Assembly (NCBI GenBank): GCA_001931905.2 | Contig: MSJI02000873.1 | Coordinates: 1-23,768, forward strand | Length of the DNA stretch: 23,768 nucleotides | Source of the DNA: Cladosporium sp. IMV 00045 | Lineage: Eukaryota > Ascomycota > Dothideomycetes > Cladosporiales > Cladosporiaceae | Direction: 5' to 3' | In this document: positions 1 through 10,100 of the stretch, one piece after another | Layout of the letters: every line of letters starts with the position of its first letter | Position numbering within the stretch: the stretch's first letter is position 1 | The notes under the pieces: model-generated | What the model was told of the DNA's origin: nothing | Database searches by the model: none | The model's input: the letters and a program-made list of their open reading frames with translations, nothing else | Made by a program: the position numbers and the translations under genes

Positions 1-845
1 CAGCCATCGGTCAGCACTCCTTCGCCCTCGCAACAATCATCACAACCTGCAAAGGCACAAGAACCTCCTGCAAAACAGCCCTCTCCCACACCAGTGGAAG
101 AGATCAAAGCCGCAGAACCCGCCACCGCAAAGCGATCACCTGCCGCAACACAACCTCAGCCTTCGAAATCCAAGGGACAGCAGAGCTCCAAGCCCACGCA
201 AGCACCAACACCAGATTCGGGCGTCGCCGGAGTGGCATCATCAAATGGCGAAACCGCGCAAGAGGAAGAGGAGGAAGAGTCGATATACCACCTCCCCTCA
301 TCACTCTCCGACCTCCTGGGCTCATTCGAAGAGAACAAGAAGCGTGCGATGTCGAAGTCGGTGGACCTCAACATGCTCAACGCATCAAGAGCCAACTGCC
401 CCATCCCCATGGACGCCGAGAAGCCCAATCACTACAAGCCTCAATCGCCCTACGCCTACACCCCAGCGCACTACCCGCAAGAACCCTTGGGCATCTTCGA
501 CGACCCGCGCCTGTACAGCAGAATCGACACCGACAGCCTCTTCTACGCCTTCTACTACCGACAAGGCACCTACCAGCAGTACCTCGCCGCCAAGGCACTG
601 AAGAGCCAAAGCTGGCGCTTCCACAAGCAGTACCAGACGTGGTTCCAGAGGCACGAAGAGCCCAAGACGATCACGGAGGAGTTCGAGCAGGGCACATATC
701 GCTTCTTCGATTATGAGAGCACTTGGTAAGAAAGCACGCCTGAGAATAACAAGTCACTCCAACATACTAACACATAATTCACAGGATGAACCGCAGGAAG
801 GCAGACTTCAAGTTCGCCTACAAATTCCTCGAGGATGACTTGTAA
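1..845 (+). CDS. NOT3: CCR4-NOT complex subunit NOT3/NOT5, C-terminal part (5' truncated by window)
   Basis: The frame is open from base 1, so the gene begins outside the window; 261 C-terminal residues are visible. The first ~90 are Pro/Gln/Ser/Ala-rich and disordered. Next comes the NOT box, recognisable by the segments DTDSLFYAFYYRQGTYQQYL, SWRFHKQYQTWFQRHEEPK and EQGTYRFFDYESTW. The coding sequence is join(1..725,785..845). The 59-bp intron 726-784 has donor GTAAGA, a perfect TACTAAC branch point (765-771) and acceptor ACAG; splicing gives the expected ending MNRRKADFKFAYKFLEDDL. In the family, NOT3/NOT5 is a scaffold of the cytoplasmic deadenylase complex, and its NOT box pairs with NOT2 on the NOT1 C-terminus, linking mRNA decay to translation and transcription. 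The match is strong; NOT2 is excluded because the RRKADFKF...LEDDL tail is NOT3/5-like. Confidence 0.95.
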
Positions 846-2666
846 AGTACATGACACAATGCACGGCTGACGCTGGTTATCGAGGCGTGTTCGGGCCCCG
901 CATATACAAACACACGAACTTCGAGGCGAGAGGGAAAAGGAAAATGTGAAGGAGACGAGGCCAAATTGGGCTTCTCCTTACTCGTTTTCCTGTTTTACCC
1001 TCTTTGTCTGTTTGAAATTCATTGCTTTTCTTCTTCTTCCCTTCTCGCTCTGTATCTTTTCTTGATTGGTTTTCCTTGTGCGCGCGAGAGATGACACACC
1101 ACGCCTGACGACGACATCGCCTTCTTTTGGGAATTACAGGGCTGTGTAGGACTAGGGGTGTAGATAAGGCTGGCAGGCCGGTATGCAGGTAGGTAAGCGC
1201 TTCCTCTTTTCTCTTCTCATCCAAGGTTTACAATCGAAACACTACGCGGACTCCCTACTTGCATCTTTCTCACTACTGGCTGCCTTTCTGATTATTGCTC
1301 GACTTCGACTGGTCAATCGTGTTCGATCAGGGTGAGTACGCTGCCTCGCCAGCGAAAGTAACGGACAGATGCCTTCTCCTTTCATGTTTTATTTTCTAGT
1401 CGCTACGCTCGTCGGCTCAGCCAGCCCGTGCTGCCTATTCGCTGCAACGTGGCATGCATGTCCTCTGAAACTCAAGGCTCATAGCAAAGAGGTAGTAGAT
1501 CCTTGCATAACTGCTGGTTCCTGAAGGCCATAAGGCATTTATCTCCCTTCGCTCTTATCGTCGACTGACTTTAATCCACCGCTTTAACTAATTACCGCGC
1601 TGGCAAGTCAGCGAGCGAGAATATACCGGGCTGTTTCCTGCTGCTACTGGTACTGTATCTTCGAAGGGGTCTGAGGTGGCCTGAAGGCAGACAGATGGAG
1701 GTTGGAGGTTGGAGGTTAGAGGTTGGCTCGCTTGTGGATTGCTTGAAGGGAGGCTGGGGGGGGAAGAAAGTGAGTCTTGTGCTTGTAAAGGGTAACGTGA
1801 TCAGGCTTTATATTGTTGAGGCAATATGAGGAATTCTGATATAGATAGTTTACTGGTTGGTGATTTCTGTAATGCTGAAGTGTGTAATTGCTCACTGTGC
1901 AAAGGCTATGAGATGAATCGTTGTCGTGAGGCGCTGCTGGCGGTGTTGCGATATCCTGGAATGCTCTACGTAAAGTGCACCCTCTGAGTCTTCCACTCAA
2001 GTCTTGTTACAAGTGGTGCCATTTTCCAGGCAAAGGAGAATGAAATTTTGTAACCATTCCTACGAGGGGTGAAAGTGTTGGTTGTCTCGCTCCCGCCATC
2101 GCACATGAGCATCCGCGCAGTGGGCGAATGAGGAGTGAAGATCAAGCGACGACAGCTCCCACCACAACTTCACAACCCTTCTATAGACTACGACTTGTCC
2201 ACGCCTGCGAAAACCCCGATATCGTGATCAAGTGCCTGAGGCCTCCGATGCTTCGTTTCATCTAGTACAGGTCTGACCATCTTATTCGATGCCCCATCTC
2301 CATTTCCGAGGCATCCCGACGTAGCACACAGAGGCCGCCTTCCAAAGGCAAAAGCATCTGCCTGATTATCGAGGGATTCTATTTTTCGCAGCGAGCCTCA
2401 ACGATGGCGGGCTATAAGAGGTCGCCTTATCATTATCTTCCATGCAGACATATGTTGTCGATGCCACTTCATGTTCCGACTCATTTGATCGACACGCGCT
2501 TCACAGCTTCAAATGAGGCCTATGGTATGAGAGGCAGAAAACTTGAAACTCCCATGAGGCGCCTTGATTTGATGGAAAGAGGCCACCTTCACTGCTGTAG
2601 ATAAAATGGCACTGGGAACACAGTTGTGTTCATGTTCGACAGCATCAATCATCACAGTCCATAGCC
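846..2666. other. Long intergenic region without a supported gene
   Basis: Open frames here are short, mostly lack ATG starts and show no recognisable domain. The stretch 960-1090 is pyrimidine-rich. A tandem GGAGGTT repeat lies at 1697-1724 and a run of eight G at 1756-1763. An intron-like signal sits at 1332-1399. An ATG-initiated 66-codon ORF at 2404-2604 ends 62 bases before the next gene and could be an upstream ORF. The region must hold the NOT3 3' UTR and the promoter/leader of the C2H2 gene; a non-coding transcript is possible but unproven. Confidence 0.5.
1697..1726. repeat. GGAGGTT short tandem repeat
   Basis: Three exact copies of GGAGGTT (1697-1703, 1704-1710, 1711-1717) are followed by one variant, AGAGGTT (1718-1724), and a trailing GG. 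The even spacing of GG pairs could allow a two-tetrad G-quadruplex on the plus strand (inference). It lies in non-coding sequence and is the clearest microsatellite of the window. Confidence 0.85.
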
Positions 2667-3374
2667 ATGTCCTCAAGGTACCCTTCTAACCCCAACGGCT
2701 ATGCCGGAGGGTATTCACCCGCTGGTAACATCGACGACTATCAGTACTATAGTCCCGAAGTAGCTCAAGTACCTCGAGTGCCGCAAGCAGGTACAAGACA
2801 GCCGTATGACTACAACTATCAAGTGCCGCAAGCTGGTCTGCAGTCGCCGTATGCACAGCAGGCCCAGCAATACCCTCGGTCGCCTGTTCAGAATCGAGCG
2901 ATGGAACGAGATGCTCGACAGTATCCTCAACAACAATATCCACAGTATGCTCGCGGCATACAGGCCTCTCCGATAGATCAACCGAGACTTTCCCAGCCCA
3001 TGAACAGACAACCATCTGGACAATCTTCTTCCACCAACGGAAGCTCTCCGCAATCTCAGGGTTCATCAACAGATGGAGAACAAGGGTAAGTGCAACTCAA
3101 ACCTCATCTCAAGATACTCTCACACTGACATGCGTGCAGAAGACAATGGGTCTGCGTCCACCCCGGTTGCACGAGAGGCGAAGGTTTTAAGAGGAAGGAT
3201 GATTTGAAACGACACATCGAAACTCACAAGGCGAAGCGTAATCTATTTCCTTGTGAAGTAAGAGGGTGTAATCGTGTGGGTGAGAATGGCCTTCCGAGGT
3301 ATGATAAGTTGATCGATCATTGCAGAGAGGTGCATAAGATGAGGATTCCTAAGGTTAAGAGGGGAGAATTGTGA
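2667..3374 (+). CDS. C2H2 zinc-finger protein, two fingers (217 aa)
   Basis: The coding sequence is join(2667..3085,3140..3374); the 54-bp intron 3086-3139 has donor GTAAGT and acceptor GCAG. Residues 1-139 are low-complexity, rich in Tyr, Gln, Pro and Ser, and probably disordered. Exon 2 encodes two C2H2 fingers. Finger 1 uses C145, C150, H165 and H169 (C-x4-C-x14-H-x3-H). Finger 2 uses C178, C183, H200 and H205 (C-x4-C-x16-H-x4-H). A short basic tail follows. The long Cys-Cys and Cys-His spacings are those of fungal C2H2 proteins rather than classic TFIIIA fingers. A nuclear DNA- or RNA-binding role is inferred, and no target can be named. The start is the first ATG in frame. Splicing is well supported because exon 1 stops just past the donor and the fingers appear only after joining. 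Confidence 0.85.
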
Positions 3375-3717
3375 GGGCGGTTGTAACGAAAGATGCGGGA
3401 TGATTGAGCTAGTTGAGTGAGTCTGTGGTTTTGCTTGGAACCTCACCGGATGAGAAGATATGCAGTGTATGATAGTGTATGAAATTATCAAGATGACATG
3501 CTGAACGATGTTGTACAGAAAGTGGATCACAAGTAGTGCTTAGGGTAAGGGTATAGAACGGCAGGCAATCGGCAGCCGGCTGAATCTCGGATCAATGTCG
3601 AGCAGAGAAGGAAAAAAAGTCTCGCTGCAAGCCAGTTCCCGCGGCCCACTTTGGCTGGCGCAAGACCGATCGCCCTTTGAAGATGCTTGTCGCATGTGCA
3701 ACTCTCTTCCTTGAGAA
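3375..3717 (+). promoter_or_regulatory. Upstream region of HAS1 with PAC-like and TTAGGG-type elements
   Basis: This 343-bp gap holds the C2H2 gene's 3' UTR and the HAS1 promoter; there is no ORF of interest. GATGAG, the core of the PAC element of ribosome-biogenesis promoters in yeasts, lies at 3449-3454. TTAGGGTAAGGGT, two telomere-like units, lies at 3540-3552, about 165 bases before the HAS1 ATG. In ascomycete yeasts the TTAGGG-binding factor Tbf1 works at ribosome-related promoters. That this holds here is inference from motif plus position. Confidence 0.4.
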
Positions 3718-5851
3718 ATGAAGTTGTATGCCAGCCCCGACGACTTCATACGAGAAGCAAATCCACGCAAGCAAGCCTACCTTAACAAGCGATTGAGGAA
3801 TAAGAAGCGTCCCGTCTACCCGGCTCTTATGTCCGGTGGCCTGCCTTCGCCTACTCAAGAAGACAACAACGAAATGGTCGCGCAAACACAGAAGAAGAGA
3901 AAGGAGGATGTGAGGAAGAAGGAGGACAAGAAGAAGCGCAAGCTGGAAGACGATGTCGTCCCTCAGACCAACGGCGACTCTTCTGCTGCTGCGCCCGCGG
4001 TGAACGGCGACTCCACGGCTGACGAGCCTGCGGCGAAAAAGTCAAAGAAGGAACACAAGAAGGAAAAGAAGCAGAAGCGTGAGGCCGTCACAGAAGAGGC
4101 ATTGGAGGAACACAACGATGAGATCGACGAGGAGGAGCAAGTCAACGGCGAGCTCAAGGATGCTGCCGCCGGCGCCGAGAACGACGATTTTGAAGGATTC
4201 GAATCCGAGGGCGACGAGGCACAAGATGATGAGGAAAGCTCCGATGAGCAAGAGGGTGAGGAGGATGAGGAGGACGAACCCAAAGCGAACGGCGATCTGG
4301 GAGAGCAGTCCGACCTACCCTCTGCCCTTGGTGTCTCGTTACCAAACACAGACGCGACGCCGAAGAAGTTCGCCGAGCTGAACCTGTCCGAGCGAACGAT
4401 GAAGGCTATCAACGCCATGCCATACGATACCATGACCGAGATCCAACAGCGCGCGATCCCACCTGCGCTTGCCGGAAGAGACGTGCTGGGTGCTGCGAAG
4501 ACTGGATCTGGTAAAACTCTCTCTTTCTTGATTCCCGCCATTGAGATGCTGCACTCGCTGCGATTCAAGCCTAGGAACGGAACTGGTGTTATTGTAGTTT
4601 CTCCCACAAGAGAACTCGCACTGCAAATTTTCGGTGTGGCACGCGAGCTCATGGAGCACCACTCGCAGACTTACGGCATTGTCATCGGTGGTGCCAACAG
4701 AAGAGCTGAGGCTGAGAAGCTGGCAAAGGGTGTCAACCTCTTGATCGCTACTCCCGGAAGATTGCTGGATCACCTGCAGAACACCCAGGGATTCGTCTTT
4801 AAGAACATCAAGGCTCTTGTCATCGACGAGGCTGACCGAATTCTCGAAGTCGGATTCGAAGACGAAATGCGCCAGATCGTCAAGATCTTGCCCAAGGAGG
4901 ACCGCCAAACCATGCTTTTCTCCGCCACCCAGACAACCAAAGTCGAGGACCTCGCGAGAATATCGCTCAGAGCCGGACCACTCTACATCAACGTTGATCA
5001 CAAGCAGGAGCACAGCACCGTCGCGGGCCTGGAGCAGGGCTACGTGATCTGCGAGAGTGACATGCGCTTCAAGCTGCTGTTCACTTTCCTTAAGAAGCAC
5101 CCTAAGAAGAAGATCATCGTCTTCTTCAGCAGCTGCAACTGCGTGAAATACTACTCCGAGCTTCTCAACTACATTGACCTCCCCGTCCTCGACCTGCACG
5201 GCAAGCAAAAGCAACAAAAGCGCACCAACACCTTCTTCGAATTCTGTAACGCGAAACAAGGTACCCTTATCTGTACAGACGTCGCCGCTCGTGGTCTTGA
5301 CATCCCCGCCGTCGATTGGATCGTCCAATTCGACCCGCCCGATGACCCCAGAGACTACATCCACCGTGTCGGTCGCACGGCGAGAGGTGCCAACGGCAAG
5401 GGCAAGAGTTTGATGTTCCTGCAGCCCAACGAGGTCGGCTTCCTCGGTCACCTCAAGGAGGCCAAGGTTCCTCTTGTCGAGTTCGAGCTTCCTCCCAAGA
5501 AGATCCTCGACATCCAGAGTCAGCTCGAAATGCTCATCGGCAAGAACTACTACTTGAACAAGGTAAGTTTCCCAGACATCTCCAAAGCCCATCACGCAAT
5601 TAGCCGCTAACATTCCTTTCCAGTCCGCCAAAGACGGCTACCGCTCATACCTGCAAGCCTACGCGTCGCACAGCCTGCGCAGCGTCTTCAACATCAACAG
5701 CCTCGACCTCGTCAAAGTCGCCAAGTCCTTCGGCTTCCCCACTCCTCCGCGCGTCGACATCGCCCTCGGCGCCAGCATGAAGAAGGGCAATGAGGGCCGT
5801 CGCGCTTACGGCAGCCAGCCGAAGCAAAACGGTGGAAGGAAGAAGTATTAG
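3718..5851 (+). CDS. HAS1: ATP-dependent DEAD-box RNA helicase Has1 (690 aa)
   Basis: The coding sequence is join(3718..5562,5624..5851); the 61-bp intron 5563-5623 has donor GTAAGT, branch GCTAAC and acceptor CCAG. After a Lys-rich then acidic N-terminus (about residues 55-200) the helicase core is complete: Q motif near F218-Q244, Walker [10 protein letters not shown] (259-267), PTREL (296-300), DEAD (370-373), SAT (402-404), ARGLD (524-528) and HRVGRTAR (549-556). A DUF4217-type region follows, then a basic tail. The segments [20 protein letters not shown] and [20 protein letters not shown] are characteristic of Has1/DDX18. The family acts in the nucleolus on pre-rRNA, releasing snoRNAs during 40S and 60S assembly. 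An in-frame TGA lies just before 3718, so the ORF cannot start earlier; ATGs at 3829 and 3871 are possible alternative starts because the first ~40 residues are not conserved core. Confidence 0.97.
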
Positions 5852-7194
5852 AGCTGAGCTGAAGGGAGGGAAATGTTGATTTTTTCTTTTTTTCTCTCGA
5901 TTCGAGGTTGTTAATCTGTAAGAACAAAAAAGATAATGAGCGAAGGCGTTATTTGACTATTCGATCACTTTTTTTGTCTCACTCGCATCTTTGGGCGTCG
6001 GCTTGTCTACTTGGTGGGACTACATAGTCTTACTATGCTGTTAATGTTCTGGCCCTTCTCGAATAGCAGTATCTTGTTATCTCGACTTCACCACATGTCT
6101 CACCTTATTGCTCAACCTTGGAATCCGTTGCACAGAGGCAGTCTGGCTTCTCACGGACTGTCAAAGTACCGGCACTTCTACTGGACCTCGATCCTCGTAG
6201 CATTTCGAGAGTTCGAAAGGTTCTTGAGGAGATTCGAGATACTTCTGAGTCTTACTATCTGATAGTGATGTTCTCCATAAAAGTTATAAATGAGGGACAG
6301 AATTCATAGGCCGCAGGTATGTAGGAGTTGTTTCGACGTAATACGTCCATCTTCAGTACATGTACATGTAAGGTCAGATACATATGTATATAGAGTGATC
6401 ATCAATTATGTAATCTCCTCAGGGCATGAGATAACCTTGATTTCGAAATTCCATAGCTGAGTCTTCATGCCTATTCGGAATGCGATGAATATAGAATTGG
6501 AAAGTTGTGACCTTATGATCTGTTCGTCCCGTGTACCATACATTTTGCTGTCGCTCGCAACGCTTCCAGACTCAGCAAGCCAAACGGCAAGGCGTCGGTG
6601 CAGCTCTCCTAGCCCGCCACTGCATTCATCACATCAAGGGATCCTCCACAAACCGCAATATATATACCCCGGCAACATTGCATAAGCCTTCTTTGCTAGC
6701 GCTTGCCAGCACTTCAGCTGGAGTGATCCGCAGGACCTTCCCGGACAAGAGGATGTGAAAAGCAATACTGGAGATGAGCTCTCCAAGAATCGCCATCCAC
6801 CATGCAAGCCACTCACATACCAGATTACGGCACCATCGAATAGAACCATTTTCTGCAGTCAGATCTCCGTAGCCAACAGAGCCGCACTTCACCCAAACCA
6901 GGATCACCAAGCCTTGTTCGGTGCTAATTAAGGCCGCGGCGCTATCGACGTTTCACTAGGAATCCTTCAGCTGAAAGCTGGATTAAGAAAAGCCCAACGT
7001 TCGTGTATGCAGGCAGACGCCGGTGGGCATCGTAGAATAATGGGCGGCTGTGGTCCTCCTCGTAAGGTGCGTGCGCCACCGCCGTCTCTCTTTCGCTTCT
7101 TCGATTGCCAATCCTGCTGGTGTCTTCTTGTTCCTTCGCTTTCTCGCATACTCGTAGAGTCTGGCGAGACTAGTGCGCGACTTCGTGAGCAGAC
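5852..7194. other. Intergenic region between HAS1 and the GPI-protein gene
   Basis: The region contains the HAS1 3' UTR (T-rich, 5878-5900) and the promoter of the next gene. No complete gene is supported. Three palindromes cluster at 6335-6389. Two open frames are mildly protein-like but lack ATG starts and intron support: plus-strand 6118-6309 and minus-strand 6629-6910. The latter carries an SVGYGD motif. Both are treated as findings, not genes. Confidence 0.5.
6335..6389. repeat. Cluster of three palindromes
   Basis: Three dyad-symmetric elements sit within 55 bases: GACGTA-A-TACGTC (6335-6347, 6-bp arms), TACATGTACATGTA (6357-6370, perfect 14-mer) and ATACATATGTAT (6378-6389, perfect 12-mer). 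The first contains ACGT cores like those bound by bZIP proteins. The latter two are built from TACATA/TATGTA-type words, which in yeast act as polyadenylation efficiency elements. Either role, or chance in AT-rich spacer, is possible. Confidence 0.6.
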
Positions 7195-10100
7195 ATGGCA
7201 GTAGGCAAAAGGTCGACGATGCGGGCGTCACTCGCTGCTCTGTTGTCGCTATGCCTGCTTTCCCAGCCCGCCACGGCTGAGTCGAATGTGGTGCTTTGGG
7301 GAAACTCAACAACAAGCTCGTCGATGCGAACAGTGTCGGAGCCAGCGACTTTGGACTCCACCGCAAGCGGTACGACGAGCACAACCTCTTCAGACGACAT
7401 CGGAGGTTTCGTTGCTGCTGGCATGGGAATGAGTCGCTCATCGACCGCTTCCGATACCACGTCTTCCAGCCACTCAAGCATCACCTCAGACCCGATCTCA
7501 CATCCAGACGAAAGTGCTCCCACGGCTACAGCACCGCCGCAAGGCAACTATACTTTGAGTTTTACGTCTGGCGATTGCTGGCGGCAATGGAGCGCTTACT
7601 GGGCAGCAAATACGTCTGCTGAAGACGCCTGGACTGCCGTATCCACCGACGCCACCAAGACCTATACTGTTACAGAATTCTCATACAGTTACACTTCATC
7701 TATCGTCTCTGGAACTACGACTGTTACGGTTTATAACGGTGCTCATCCCCAAGATACATACACTACAGTGACCCAGCTGTCAGCCTCATACACGCAAACA
7801 AGCAAAGCTACCGAAACTAGAACGACAACCTTCGTCAGAGACGAGCTCACAAGGATAGACTACTTCGGCAACGGCACGCTGGTCGCACCGACATGCACTC
7901 TGCCTAGCTACGTTCCGGAATGCCAGGAACAGTGGGAAGACTGGATCTATCACAAGTACGAACCTCGCGATCACCCGAAGCCTGTGGGTTGCAGCAGCAA
8001 TGTCTACAGCGATGTTCAAGCACCTTCCTGCTCAGCCCCGGTAGCGTCTTGGAACTCTGCAGAAGACAAGGCGATATCGCTTGCTATCAGAGACCCGCCA
8101 TCGTGTACGCAGGCTTCCGTCACTGGCGCGCCTTGCTCTACACTCTATGATGCTTTCCAGAGCAATGCGAATTACTACGGTCACAATGAGGACGGCAGGG
8201 TAGGCGGCGGCATGAATTGGACAACGTACACAACGACCACTGGCACTCAAACAGAAGACATCGCGACTATCACCACCAACGTCTTCTTCTGGGACCCTTC
8301 GTCCACGTTTGCTCCAGGTTGCTCGCTTGGTTGTCAATCGTGTCAAGTCAATGGAGGAACCGTCCAGCTCATCTACTGGCCGCCCGAGTCGAGCACGTGG
8401 ATCAACGGGAATTACTCCGCCATCACAGCTAATGCCACTGGGCCTGTCACAATCGAGACACTCGGAACCACTTTGACGAGTCCGACCGTTTATGTTTCTT
8501 TCGACTCCTTGTATGCCCGTGACAGCTGCAGCTTCTTCGGCAAGACGCACTTTGATCAAATCGTCGCTATCACAAACACGGCCAATTTGAGCTCCATTCA
8601 TGGCTGGGGTCGCTATAACGGACTGGGGATGTCTGCCTCGTTCAATTTCACTGATTTGTAGGTTTGGATACGATCTCCTGAGGAATACTGTCGGTGATGT
8701 GTCGACATGACTAATATTTTTCGACAGATATGTGAGCCCCGTGCCGGACTACATCTATCAGAGCCAGCCTCGCTGTGCTTCTTCAATGGCCATGTTTGAT
8801 CCCAGAAGGGGCAATCGTGAGACCATGCCAGCGAATTGGACGTGTCCGAGAACGGCGGATTACGGTATGCGTCCCGTTATAGTCGTATGATCGGATCTCG
8901 CTAACTGACCGTCAACCAGATCCCATCCTCGCCATTCCCCTGGAAGTCCGCGACATCGATCCAGACTGGTCGAACTGCATCGGCGGCATCGACGGCGTCT
9001 ACGATCCTCCCATCGCCCTCAAGCCCGTGGATTCCATTGCTCAGCCCACGGTTCCTGGCGGAAACCCGGAACAGACCTCGGATGCTGCGCCGGCTGACAC
9101 GCCGAAACCTACTGATCCCCCCAACACCTCGCTGCCTGAGGACGATAAGCCTACTAAAACTGTGCTGCCAGAGGAAGATCCAGAGGAAACGTCTGACTCT
9201 GAAGTCAAGCCGCCTTCTTTTGGTCCCGACGATGAGGATTCACCGTCCGAGGATAATGGGGATGATCCTAAAGAGACGCAGCGTCCGGCCGAGCCCACGA
9301 ATCAGCCTGACCAGGACGACAGCAAAGATGACCCACCCGCTTCGAAGCCCGACGATTCTCAGCAGGAAGGCTCTAAGCAAGATCCTCCAGCAGAGCCAAA
9401 GCCTTCGAACGCGGCTGACGAGGCCAACGAGGGATCTGGAAACGAGAAACCAGCGAACCCTAACAATCCGATCTCTGTTATTTTCAGCGCCATTGAATCC
9501 ACAAATGCCGCTGAGACTGGAACAGCGAAGGATCAAGACTCTTCAGACTCTCCAGCATCAGGCTCTCACAACACAGATAGCTCACCAGAGTCCGCCCCAG
9601 CCGGCGAGAAGAAACCTGCCAACGCGCAAGACCCGAACAATGACTCCGAGCCCGAGCCTTTCACAGAAAACGCCTCGCCACCAGAACCCACAGTCATAGC
9701 TCTACCAGGCGGCGGTTCAGCAACCTTCCACTCAGCCAGCGGCTCCGTCATCATCGAGCAAGAAGGCCTCTCAGCCGGCGCCGCCCACGGAAGCATTGCC
9801 ACAATCGGCACTCACGTCTACAGCGCCGCGCCAGACGGCAGCGCTATCGTAGTCGACGGCTCTGTCACGCACGCTGCGCCCGCGCCCGCACCCGCCGTTC
9901 CTACTGGCAACAAAGACAACGATGCCGCAGCTGAAGTGTGGACTCACGCGGGCGAGACGTTCTCCGCCGTCTTGAGTGGTTCTACGATAGCCTTGCAAGG
10001 CTCTGACCTCACTACGACGATGTCGGTTGGTGCGGTGGCCACATTCGCCGGCGTGGAGATCAGCGTCCCCGCGTCTGGTGGCATGCTCGTGCACGGCGGC

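Noticed and set aside
4339..5631. 430-codon minus-strand open frame opposite HAS1
   Set aside because: It mirrors the helicase codons and reads as Leu/Val/Glu/Asp-rich sequence with no domain. Strong codon bias in HAS1 removes antisense stops; the sense protein is unambiguous.
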